Source of the DNA: Oscillibacter sp. | GTDB lineage: Bacteria > Bacillota > Clostridia > Oscillospirales > Oscillospiraceae | Direction of reading: 5' to 3' | Assembly: GCA_020025415.1 (NCBI GenBank) | Contig: JAHHSB010000093.1 | Location: 1-5,494, forward strand | Length of the DNA: 5,494 nt | Part shown: in pieces, positions 1 through 5,280 of the stretch | Layout of the letters: each line of letters starts with the position of its first letter | How positions within the stretch are numbered: the stretch's first letter is position 1 | Position numbers and translations under genes: made by a program | The notes under the pieces: generated by a model | Told to the model about the DNA's origin: nothing | Database searches by the model: none | Seen by the model: the letters and a program-made list of their open reading frames with translations, nothing else

Positions 1-53
1 GTCACAATTTATTCATAAATAATTCACGAAGCAGACAAAAATCTGGCAAACGA

Positions 54-82
54 TTGATTTCATTTTCAAAATACATTATAAT
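54..82 (+). promoter_or_regulatory. Sigma-A-type promoter for the YkvI-like gene
   Basis: TTGATT at 54-59 and a perfect TATAAT at 77-82 are separated by 17 bases, the ideal spacing for a housekeeping sigma factor. Transcription should start near 89, which leaves a leader of about 100 nt before the coding region. The surrounding 90 bases are much more AT-rich than the genes, as expected for a promoter. Start point is inferred, not measured. Confidence 0.75.
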
Positions 83-180
83 GGATTCACAATTCCTGAT
101 GGGGGGCTTTTCCCGCGGAGACTGGCAGTTTCGTCTGGCTGCTCGGGAGAGGGGAGAGATCCCACTGGGAAATGATTTTG

Positions 181-187
181 AGGAGGG
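181..187 (+). promoter_or_regulatory. Ribosome binding site that fixes the start at 193
   Basis: AGGAGGG lies five bases before the ATG at 193. The in-frame ATG at 172 would put this site inside the coding region and has no comparable site of its own, so 193 is the better start. Confidence 0.85.
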
Positions 188-192
188 AATTT

Positions 193-1347
193 ATGAAAAC
201 CACCAATAAGACCAACTGGACTGCGGCAATTGGTATTGCCTGCGTCTGGATGGGCACCCACTTCGGCCCTGGCGTGGGCAGCGGTACCCAGATCATTCAG
301 TACTATGTCAAGTACGGCCTGCCCGGCATCATCTGCTCTATCCTGGCTATGGCCATCCTGGGCTACGGCCTGTACTGCTCCACCGAGTTCTCCCGCATCT
401 ACAAGACCTATGACTATGGTACCTGGATGCAGAAGATCTGGGGCTACAAGTGGGTCAGCGTTCTGTTCGACCTGTCCTTCATCATCACCTGCATGACCGC
501 TCTGGGCGGCTCCCTGAACGCCATTGCTACCCTGCTGAACCAGCAGTTCGGCCTGAACTACTGGGTTGGCGTGGGCATCATGGTCGTGTGCGCTGCTCTG
601 CTGTGCGCCTTCGGTGCTAAGCTGGTTACCGCCGCTTCCTCTTACATGATGTACGCGGTGCTGGCCGTTCTGGCTATGATCCTGGTCCTGGTGTTCATCT
701 ATGGCGACTCCGATCTGTCCGGCTCCATCGCCAACCAGGCCACCAACCTGCCCGACGCCTCCTGGCCCAAGGCTCTGTGGAGCGCCATTATCTACGCCGC
801 TTTCCAGTGCACCGTTATCGCCAACATCTCCTCCGTTGCTATGACCGTTCCCAACCGCTCTACCTCCAAGTGGGCCGGTATCATCGGTATCATCGGCAAC
901 GCTGGCATGCTGGTCATCATGGGCACCATGCTGTTCGCTTACACCAACGTGTTCGACATCACTGCCGAGGCTCTGCCCTTCTACGCCGTTCTGAACCGTA
1001 TCGGCTTTGGCTGGGCGAAGGTCGTGTACGTCTGCGTGGTGTTCGTGGCCGTGCTGTCCACCGCTGTGGGCTTCTGCTTCGGCGGTCTGGCTCGTTTCTC
1101 CAAGTTCTATCGTAAGCCCGAGGATAAGACTCCTCTCAAGGACGGCATCCTGGTTGCTTGCATCCTGATCGCTTGCTCCTTCTGCTCTAAGTTCGGTATC
1201 GTGGCTCTGGTTTCCACCGGCTACACCATCCTGGGCTACATCAACCTGCCTCTGCTGCTCCTGCCCGCTATCATCTTCGGCGGCAAGAAGATCAGCAAGA
1301 AGTATCTGCAGGAGAACAACATCGAGGCCCCCGGCATCGACGAGTAA
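193..1347 (+). CDS. YkvI-like integral membrane protein, putative transporter
   Basis: A 384-residue, very hydrophobic protein with about ten predicted membrane segments (roughly residues 10-30, 42-64, 88-112, 122-142, 148-171, 194-216, 227-251, 274-303, 317-337 and 340-363). The first segment carries a glycine-rich break, THFGPGVGSGTQ (22-33), of the kind seen in the unwound first helix of LeuT-fold transporters. Overall it resembles the uncharacterised YkvI membrane protein group (COG3949), and the length fits. The family is thought to be related to APC-type amino-acid transporters, but no substrate is established and none can be read here. The start at 193 is chosen because AGGAGGG precedes it. 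The gene is monocistronic, between its own promoter and a hairpin terminator. Codon use is strongly biased: leucine is almost always CTG, and GCT/GCC and GGC/GGT dominate. This differs from the neighbouring genes and suggests high expression. Family assignment is from recognition of the sequence. Confidence 0.8.
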   Translation: MKTTNKTNWTAAIGIACVWMGTHFGPGVGSGTQIIQYYVKYGLPGIICSILAMAILGYGLYCSTEFSRIYKTYDYGTWMQKIWGYKWVSVLFDLSFIITCMTALGGSLNAIATLLNQQFGLNYWVGVGIMVVCAALLCAFGAKLVTAASSYMMYAVLAVLAMILVLVFIYGDSDLSGSIANQATNLPDASWPKALWSAIIYAAFQCTVIANISSVAMTVPNRSTSKWAGIIGIIGNAGMLVIMGTMLFAYTNVFDITAEALPFYAVLNRIGFGWAKVVYVCVVFVAVLSTAVGFCFGGLARFSKFYRKPEDKTPLKDGILVACILIACSFCSKFGIVALVSTGYTILGYINLPLLLLPAIIFGGKKISKKYLQENNIEAPGIDE

Positions 1348-1379
1348 TTCTACTTACAGAGAATTAACAGACGAGTTAA

Positions 1380-1411
1380 AAAGGGCGCCAACCGCAAGGT
1401 TGGCGCCCTTT
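1380..1411 (+). terminator. Rho-independent terminator after the YkvI-like gene
   Basis: A perfect GC-rich stem pairs 1381-1393 with 1398-1410 (extendable by one A-T pair, 1380 with 1411) around the GNRA-type tetraloop GCAA at 1394-1397. It begins about 33 bases after the stop codon. The U-tract is short (TTT), so efficiency may be moderate. The run of five A residues on the left gives the reverse strand a T-tract, so it may also terminate in the other direction. Confidence 0.8.
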
Positions 1412-1475
1412 AACCATATGGCGGGGCCGGAAACGGCCCATTTAACACAAAAGCGGAAAATCCGGGCAAGAAGCC

Positions 1476-1504
1476 TTTTCACAGCCTTCCCGCAATGCTA
1501 TAAT
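1476..1504 (+). promoter_or_regulatory. Extended -10 promoter for the small FUSC-type gene
   Basis: A perfect TATAAT at 1499-1504 is preceded by TGC (extended -10, TGN) at 1496-1498. The -35 candidate TTTTCA at 1476-1481 matches consensus at four of six positions with a 17-base spacer. Transcription would start near 1511, about 35 bases before the coding region. Confidence 0.7.
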
Positions 1505-1547
1505 CGGGATACGCCTTTGGGCGGAAAAAAGAAGGGACGTGTCTTAC

Positions 1548-2111
1548 GTGCATCATCGTTACCATCGTCAGCCCACCCTGGGCATGCGCAATCTGAAAAC
1601 TGCGCTTGCCACCGCGTTCATCACGCTGGTGTATTACTTCCTGGACCGCAGCCCTGCCTTTGCCTGTATCGGCGCCATTTTTGGCATGGGCTCGGATATG
1701 GAGGATTCCAAGCTCAACGGCGGTAACCGTCTGTTTGGCACTATCATCGGCGGCCTGCTGGGCATGGGTCTGTTCCGCATCTATCTCATCTTCCGGCCCC
1801 AGGGCGGACGCAGCCTGCTGCTGGTGCCGCTGATGTTCGTGGGAACGATTCTGTTGATCCTGCTGTGCCAGTATTTCTGGGTGGGCGGCGTGCAGCCTGG
1901 GGGCGTGGTGCTGTGCATTTTGCTGTTCAACACTCCGGTGGATACCTATATCAGCTACGCCCTCAACCGGATCCTGGATACGGCCGTGGGCGTGATCGTG
2001 GCCCTGGCCGTCAACCGCTTCTTCCCTCGGGAGCGGGTGCTGCGCTGGCTGGGAAAAGGGGAGCAGGCTGAACCGGGCGGGGAGCTTTCTCCTTCCGGCG
2101 GGGAGGAGTGA
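1548..2111 (+). CDS. Half-size aromatic acid exporter / FUSC-family membrane protein
   Basis: Encodes about 187 residues with roughly four membrane segments (about 17-33, 37-47 with 62-82, 88-111 and 115-128, 141-159) and a short polar C-terminal tail rich in Gly, Glu and Ser. The N-terminus GMRNLKTALATAF (12-24) and the later signatures RLFGTIIGG (61-69) and RILDTAVGV (141-149) are typical of the ArAE_1 (formerly DUF939) / FUSC superfamily, which includes the E. coli p-hydroxybenzoic acid exporter AaeB. Many members also have a C-terminal cytosolic domain; this protein is only the membrane half, so it probably works as an oligomer. Substrate unknown; aromatic acid export is inferred from the family name only. 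Start: GTG at 1548 has AAGGGA (1532-1537) ten bases upstream. The in-frame GTG at 1539 is too close to that site, and ATG at 1584 lacks one, although homology begins near it. It has its own promoter and stands alone. Confidence 0.8.
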   Translation: MHHRYHRQPTLGMRNLKTALATAFITLVYYFLDRSPAFACIGAIFGMGSDMEDSKLNGGNRLFGTIIGGLLGMGLFRIYLIFRPQGGRSLLLVPLMFVGTILLILLCQYFWVGGVQPGGVVLCILLFNTPVDTYISYALNRILDTAVGVIVALAVNRFFPRERVLRWLGKGEQAEPGGELSPSGGEE

Positions 2112-2152
2112 CCGCCGCAAGCGCCCCAGTCTCAGGAGTCGGGTCTTTTTTT
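2110..2152 (+). terminator. Possible weak terminator after the small FUSC-type gene
   Basis: A run of seven T residues (2146-2152) follows a GC-rich stretch immediately after the stop codon. The best pairing I can draw is weak (GACC at 2110-2113 with GGTC at 2142-2145, or CCC at 2125-2127 with GGG at 2141-2143). The T-run and position favour a terminator, but the stem is poor. Confidence 0.35.
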
Positions 2153-2228
2153 CACGGAAAACCACGGGGAATGCACACGAGCTGCAAGAAATGGAAATGA
2201 TATTTGTGCAGTATGCCAAGGAAAGTTG

Positions 2229-2237
2229 TGCTATAAT
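2229..2237 (+). promoter_or_regulatory. Extended -10 promoter for the aminotransferase
   Basis: TGCTATAAT at 2229-2237 is a perfect -10 with an extended TGN element, identical to the one before the upstream gene. No good -35 lies at 16-18 bases; TTGTGC at 2204-2209 is too far (22 bases). Extended -10 promoters can work without a strong -35. The start would be near 2244, giving a leader of about 65 nt. Confidence 0.6.
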
Positions 2238-2309
2238 AATGTGAAAAGAACTGCGACTTTAAAGCGCTAAAATTTAAGGCGATAAATTATAAAAGGGAGA
2301 CGAAGAGCA

Positions 2310-3500
2310 ATGATCGCAAAAAGACTTCGAAAATCCCTGGATTCCGCCGTTTGTATCCGGGATATTTTTGAAGAGGGGAAAAAGATGGCTGCCGTCTATG
2401 GGGCGGAGAATATTTTCAATTTTACCATCGGCAACCCCAGCATTGAACCCCCGGCCATCGTGAATGAGACCCTCAAGGAGCTGCTGGATTCCGAGCCCGC
2501 CCTGCAGCTTCACGGCTATCCGGCCAACGTGGGCTTTCCCGAGGTGCGCCGCCACCTGGCCGAGCATCTGAACCAGAAGTTCGGCTGTGCCTATACGGAA
2601 GAGGGCATTATTATGACCAGCGGCGCGGCCTCCGCCATTGCCATTTTGAGCAATACCCTCTTGGATCAGGATGACGAGGTGGTGACCTTCTCCCCTTATT
2701 TCTGGGAGTATAAGAACTATGTGGAGACCTTCTACGGCAAGCTGGTGCCCGCCGCCTGCGATCCCCGCACGCTGCAGCCCGACCGGAGCAATCTGGAGGC
2801 GGCCCTTTCCCCCCGGACCCGCTTTGTGCTGATCAACACGCCCAACAACCCCACCGGTGCGGTGTATACCGAGGATTCCATCCGCATGGTGGCGGAGGTG
2901 CTGGAGGCCAAGCAGGCCGAGTACGGCCACCCCATTTACCTGGTCTCTGACGAGCCCTATCGCCGCCTGGCCTACGATATGGAGGTCCCGTACCTGACCC
3001 ACTACTACGCGAACACCATCGTGGTCTACTCTTACAGCAAGGCCCTCTCCATTCCTGGCGAGCGCATCGGCTATATTGCCATGGAGCCCACGGTGGCGGA
3101 TTTTGACGACCTGCTGGCCGGCTGCACGGCGTCTTTGCGCTTTTTAGGGTATGTAAACGCGCCTACCCTGCAGCAGAAGCTGCTGCTGCGCTGCGCTGAT
3201 GTGGCAGTGGACACGGCTATCTACAAAAAGACCCGGGACGTCCTCTATGAGGGGCTGCGGAAGATCGGCTATACCTGCAATCACCCCGACGGCGCGTTCT
3301 ACCTGTTTGTCAAGGCCCTGGAGGAGGACGATGTGGCCTTCTGCGAAAAGGCTAAGGAGGAGCGGATCCTTCTGGCGCCCGGCGCCGCCTTTTCCGGCCC
3401 CGGCTGGGTGCGCATCTCCTACTGCGTGTCCGCCGAGACGGCGGAGCGCAGCCTGCCCGGCTTTGCCCGGCTTTACGAGAAATATCGGAACCGGACCTGA
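2310..3500 (+). CDS. PLP-dependent aminotransferase, class I/II
   Basis: A 396-residue cytosolic enzyme of the fold-type I aspartate-aminotransferase superfamily, which moves an amino group between an amino acid and a 2-oxo acid on pyridoxal phosphate. The expected residues are all present: SGAASAI (104-110) in the cofactor phosphate loop, TPNNPTG (177-183) with the cofactor-contacting Asn180, SDEPY (213-217) with Asp214 for the pyridine nitrogen, SYSK (241-244) with the Schiff-base Lys244, Arg252 in PGERIGY for the phosphate, and Arg368 in GWVRISY, the likely substrate-carboxylate arginine. Length is normal and nothing is missing. It closely resembles the clostridial aminotransferases that begin with an EEGKKMAAVYGAEN-like segment (21-34). 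Substrate cannot be decided from sequence; aspartate, alanine or aromatic amino acids are all possible. ATG at 2310 is preceded by GGAG (2296-2299) with a ten-base gap. The gene has its own promoter and is followed by a strong hairpin, so it is probably monocistronic. Confidence 0.92.
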   Translation: MIAKRLRKSLDSAVCIRDIFEEGKKMAAVYGAENIFNFTIGNPSIEPPAIVNETLKELLDSEPALQLHGYPANVGFPEVRRHLAEHLNQKFGCAYTEEGIIMTSGAASAIAILSNTLLDQDDEVVTFSPYFWEYKNYVETFYGKLVPAACDPRTLQPDRSNLEAALSPRTRFVLINTPNNPTGAVYTEDSIRMVAEVLEAKQAEYGHPIYLVSDEPYRRLAYDMEVPYLTHYYANTIVVYSYSKALSIPGERIGYIAMEPTVADFDDLLAGCTASLRFLGYVNAPTLQQKLLLRCADVAVDTAIYKKTRDVLYEGLRKIGYTCNHPDGAFYLFVKALEEDDVAFCEKAKEERILLAPGAAFSGPGWVRISYCVSAETAERSLPGFARLYEKYRNRT

Positions 3501-3514
3501 CCCGGCTCCCGCTT

Positions 3515-3562
3515 ATCAGCTCCCCGGCGGCGCACAGCGCCGCCGGGGAGCTGATGTATTTT
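3515..3562 (+). terminator. Strong hairpin terminator after the aminotransferase
   Basis: A perfect 19-bp stem pairs 3515-3533 with 3537-3555 around a three-base loop (ACA, 3534-3536), beginning 14 bases after the stop codon. It is very GC-rich. The following tract, GTATTTT at 3556-3562, is short on T but adequate. It separates the aminotransferase from the promoter of the MarR-FUSC unit. Confidence 0.82.
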
Positions 3563-3646
3563 CCAGGCGGACGGAGGGGGAGCGGCGGAAAGGCCCTGGC
3601 CGCTTTTGCCGGCGACCGGGCGCGGGGATCCGTTTTCCGGAGTCTA

Positions 3647-3675
3647 TTGACAGCTGGGCAGTTTTGGCATATACT
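3647..3675 (+). promoter_or_regulatory. Near-consensus promoter of the MarR-FUSC operon
   Basis: A perfect TTGACA at 3647-3652 is followed after exactly 17 bases by TATACT at 3670-3675 (five of six matches). This is the strongest promoter in the window by consensus. Transcription should begin near 3682, about 30 bases before the MarR start codon. Such a strong basal promoter upstream of a regulator-exporter pair fits repression rather than activation. Confidence 0.8.
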
Positions 3676-3687
3676 TAACAACGTTAA
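3675..3687 (+). promoter_or_regulatory. Candidate MarR operator: TTAAC-N3-GTTAA inverted repeat
   Basis: A perfect 5-bp inverted repeat, TTAAC (3675-3679) and GTTAA (3683-3687), is spaced by AAC. It overlaps the last base of the -10 element and the expected transcription start. MarR dimers commonly bind AT-rich inverted repeats overlapping their own promoter. A dimer bound here would block RNA polymerase. Binding itself is inference. Confidence 0.5.
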
Positions 3688-3712
3688 CCATTTAAGAGGG
3701 GACGGGAAGCCC

Positions 3713-4159
3713 ATGGAATGGACAGATATGATGCACTACCAGCACCAGATGCAGAAGATCGTGCGGGCCCTGCTGCCCGTGCGGAAATCCGCGCTGACCG
3801 CCAGCGAATGTGAGCTTTTGGCCCATCTGTACCTGCGGCCGGCCCAAAACACGCCCGTTCTGCTCAGCCAGGGCAGCGGCATGAAAAAAGAGGCAGTAAG
3901 CCGCTGCCTGAAATCCCTTTATGAAAAGAACTGCATCCGCAAGCAGCGGCAGGCGGCGGACGAGCGGAGCTACCAGCTGTTTATCACGCAGACCGGCCTG
4001 GACGAATTAAAGAAGGGCTACGAGAGTATCCTGCAGCCCTTCTACGATCTGTGGCGCAGCGCCGGCGCGGATTTTGAGACGTTTATGCAGGCTGCGGACA
4101 AGCTTGCCGCACACATGAAGAAAGGACAGGAACAACCCCGTGACCATGAGATTTTATGA
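3713..4159 (+). CDS. MarR-family transcriptional regulator
   Basis: A 148-residue DNA-binding protein with the size and layout of the MarR family. An N-terminal dimerisation helix (about 5-25) is followed by a winged helix-turn-helix: TASECELLAHLY (29-40) and the helix after TPVLLSQ (47-53), a recognition helix near KKEAVSRCLKSLY (58-70), and a wing with the family's acidic-x-arginine signature, DERS (83-86; Asp83, Arg85). C-terminal helices complete the dimer interface. MarR proteins usually repress a neighbouring efflux or detoxification gene and release DNA on binding a small phenolic or similar ligand. Here the next gene is a FUSC-type exporter, overlapping by 20 nt, and an inverted repeat overlaps the shared promoter, so autorepression is likely. 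ATG at 3713 has GAGGGGA (3696-3702) ten bases upstream and a nearer GGGA (3704-3707). A longer open frame back to 3554 would run through the promoter and is rejected. The inducer is unknown. Confidence 0.87.
   Translation: MEWTDMMHYQHQMQKIVRALLPVRKSALTASECELLAHLYLRPAQNTPVLLSQGSGMKKEAVSRCLKSLYEKNCIRKQRQAADERSYQLFITQTGLDELKKGYESILQPFYDLWRSAGADFETFMQAADKLAAHMKKGQEQPRDHEIL
4128..4132 (+). promoter_or_regulatory. Ribosome binding site inside the MarR gene, supporting GTG at 4140
   Basis: AGGAA at 4128-4132 lies seven bases before the GTG at 4140 but 13 before the in-frame ATG at 4146, favouring the GTG start. Its location within the end of the MarR coding region suggests translational coupling. 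Confidence 0.55.
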
Positions 4160-5210
4160 TGCACTGCAGATGGACCCATCTGTACTGAAACGGAAGATCG
4201 CCGCTTGTGACACCCGGCGGGAGAAGGATTATTACTGGATTGCTGTGGCGGCCCGCTCGGTGCTGATCGTGGCCTTTGCCATCGTGCTGATCAGCTTGCT
4301 GTCCGCCGTGTTCGGCGCTGACAACACCCCTCTGGCGGTGGTGCTGTTTTGTATGATACTCAGCATCCGTTTTGTGGATTTTGGGTACTGTATCGGTGAC
4401 TCCCTCGTTGCCCTGGCGGCGGTGCTGGCTATTTTGGTGTTCGTTCCCTGCGCGGCGGCGGTGGTTCCGCCGCTGCTGCTGCTCCCGCTGCACTTTGCGG
4501 CTTTTTTCGCCCTGCTGTATATGACCGCCCAGCGTCCGGAAATGGGCAACGGCGGCCTGTACAGCTTTGCCTACATCTACCTGACGGGCAACCCGGTGCT
4601 GGGAGAGGCTCTGGTTCGCCGGGGGCTGCTGGCCCTGGCGGGCTATTTGATCTGCGGCGCCATTTTGTTTGCCAAGCACCGGGAGCAGAACAAGACCACC
4701 CGCTTTGGGGCGCTGGTACGCAAGTTTCATCTTTCCTCGCCCGTGTGCCTGTGGCAGCTGCGGATGGCCCTTGGCGTGAGTCTGGTGCTCAGTGCCGGGC
4801 AGGTATTTGGCGTGGAGCGGTTTATGTGGATGGGCTTTGCCTGCGCGTCGCTGCTGTCTGAATATCCCTACTGTGCCAATCCCACTGTCCGCTTCCGCCA
4901 GCGGATCGTAGGGGCGGTGGCAGGCTCCTGTGCGTTTTTGGCCCTTTACCTGGTGACGCCGGAAGCCCTTCATTCCCTCATGGGCCCGCTGGGCGGGCTG
5001 TGTCTGGGCTTTTGTACCGATTACCGCTACAAAACAGCCATGAACTGCTTCGGCGCGCTGATGCTGGCCACCGGGATCTACGGGCTTCGGGGGGCGGTGA
5101 TCCTGCGGATCGCGGATACGCTCCTGGGCGTGACATTCGGCCTGGTATTCGCGGCGGTTTTCCACCGGCTGGCCGCGGCCCGTCTGCTGCCCAGCCTGAA
5201 GGATGAGTGA
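4140..5210 (+). CDS. FUSC-family integral membrane protein, putative exporter
   Basis: A 356-residue membrane protein built as two hydrophobic halves of about five segments each (roughly 37-58, 63-80, 86-105, 107-129, 160-177; then 205-224, 229-240, 256-273, 278-293, 300-316, 325-345), joined by a basic cytosolic stretch (about 178-198). The second half has the FUSC_2-type pattern: a conserved entry helix (WQLRMALGVSL, 205-215), RQRIVGAVAG (253-262) and RIADTLLGV (323-331). The last two match RLFGTIIGG and RILDTAVGV of the small exporter at 1548-2111, which supports common ancestry. FUSC proteins include fusaric-acid resistance and aromatic-acid efflux pumps; substrate here is unknown. It lacks the long cytosolic domains of AaeB-sized members. 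It overlaps the MarR gene by 20 nt, so the two are cotranscribed, probably coupled in translation and derepressed together by the MarR ligand. GTG at 4140 is preferred; ATG at 4146 is the alternative. Confidence 0.82.
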   Translation: MTMRFYDALQMDPSVLKRKIAACDTRREKDYYWIAVAARSVLIVAFAIVLISLLSAVFGADNTPLAVVLFCMILSIRFVDFGYCIGDSLVALAAVLAILVFVPCAAAVVPPLLLLPLHFAAFFALLYMTAQRPEMGNGGLYSFAYIYLTGNPVLGEALVRRGLLALAGYLICGAILFAKHREQNKTTRFGALVRKFHLSSPVCLWQLRMALGVSLVLSAGQVFGVERFMWMGFACASLLSEYPYCANPTVRFRQRIVGAVAGSCAFLALYLVTPEALHSLMGPLGGLCLGFCTDYRYKTAMNCFGALMLATGIYGLRGAVILRIADTLLGVTFGLVFAAVFHRLAAARLLPSLKDE

Positions 5211-5237
5211 CGAACTGCTGCCGACAGGGCGGCAGGA

Positions 5238-5279
5238 AAAACCCCCGCACATTCCCTTTGGGGAATGTGCGGGGGTTTT
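5238..5279. terminator. Strong bidirectional terminator ending the MarR-FUSC operon
   Basis: A perfect 19-bp inverted repeat pairs 5238-5256 with 5261-5279 around the loop TTTG (5257-5260). Fifteen pairs form a GC-rich core, and the outer A/T pairs provide a T-tract of four on the plus strand and five on the minus strand, so it can stop transcription from either side. It starts 27 bases after the FUSC stop codon. Its symmetry would allow a converging transcription unit to the right, although no complete gene is visible there. Confidence 0.92.
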
Positions 5280-5280
5280 A

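Noticed and set aside
777..1115. 112-codon plus-strand open frame within the YkvI-like gene
   Set aside because: It is an Arg/His-rich frame shadow of a strongly codon-biased membrane protein gene.
1400..1726. 108-codon plus-strand open frame overlapping the start of the small FUSC-type gene
   Set aside because: It starts inside the preceding terminator, crosses the promoter and continues out of frame in a real gene.
1479..2219. 246-codon minus-strand open frame opposite the small FUSC-type gene
   Set aside because: It is low-complexity, antisense to a recognisable membrane protein, and spans that gene's promoter and the downstream intergenic region.
2274..3002. 242-codon minus-strand open frame opposite the aminotransferase
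   Set aside because: It is the antisense of a gene with all catalytic motifs; it has no recognisable family and lacks a ribosome site.
3554..3712. 53-residue N-terminal extension of the MarR regulator
   Set aside because: It begins inside the aminotransferase terminator and translates the promoter and operator region. MarR family length and the ribosome sites at 3696-3702 and 3704-3707 support the start at 3713.
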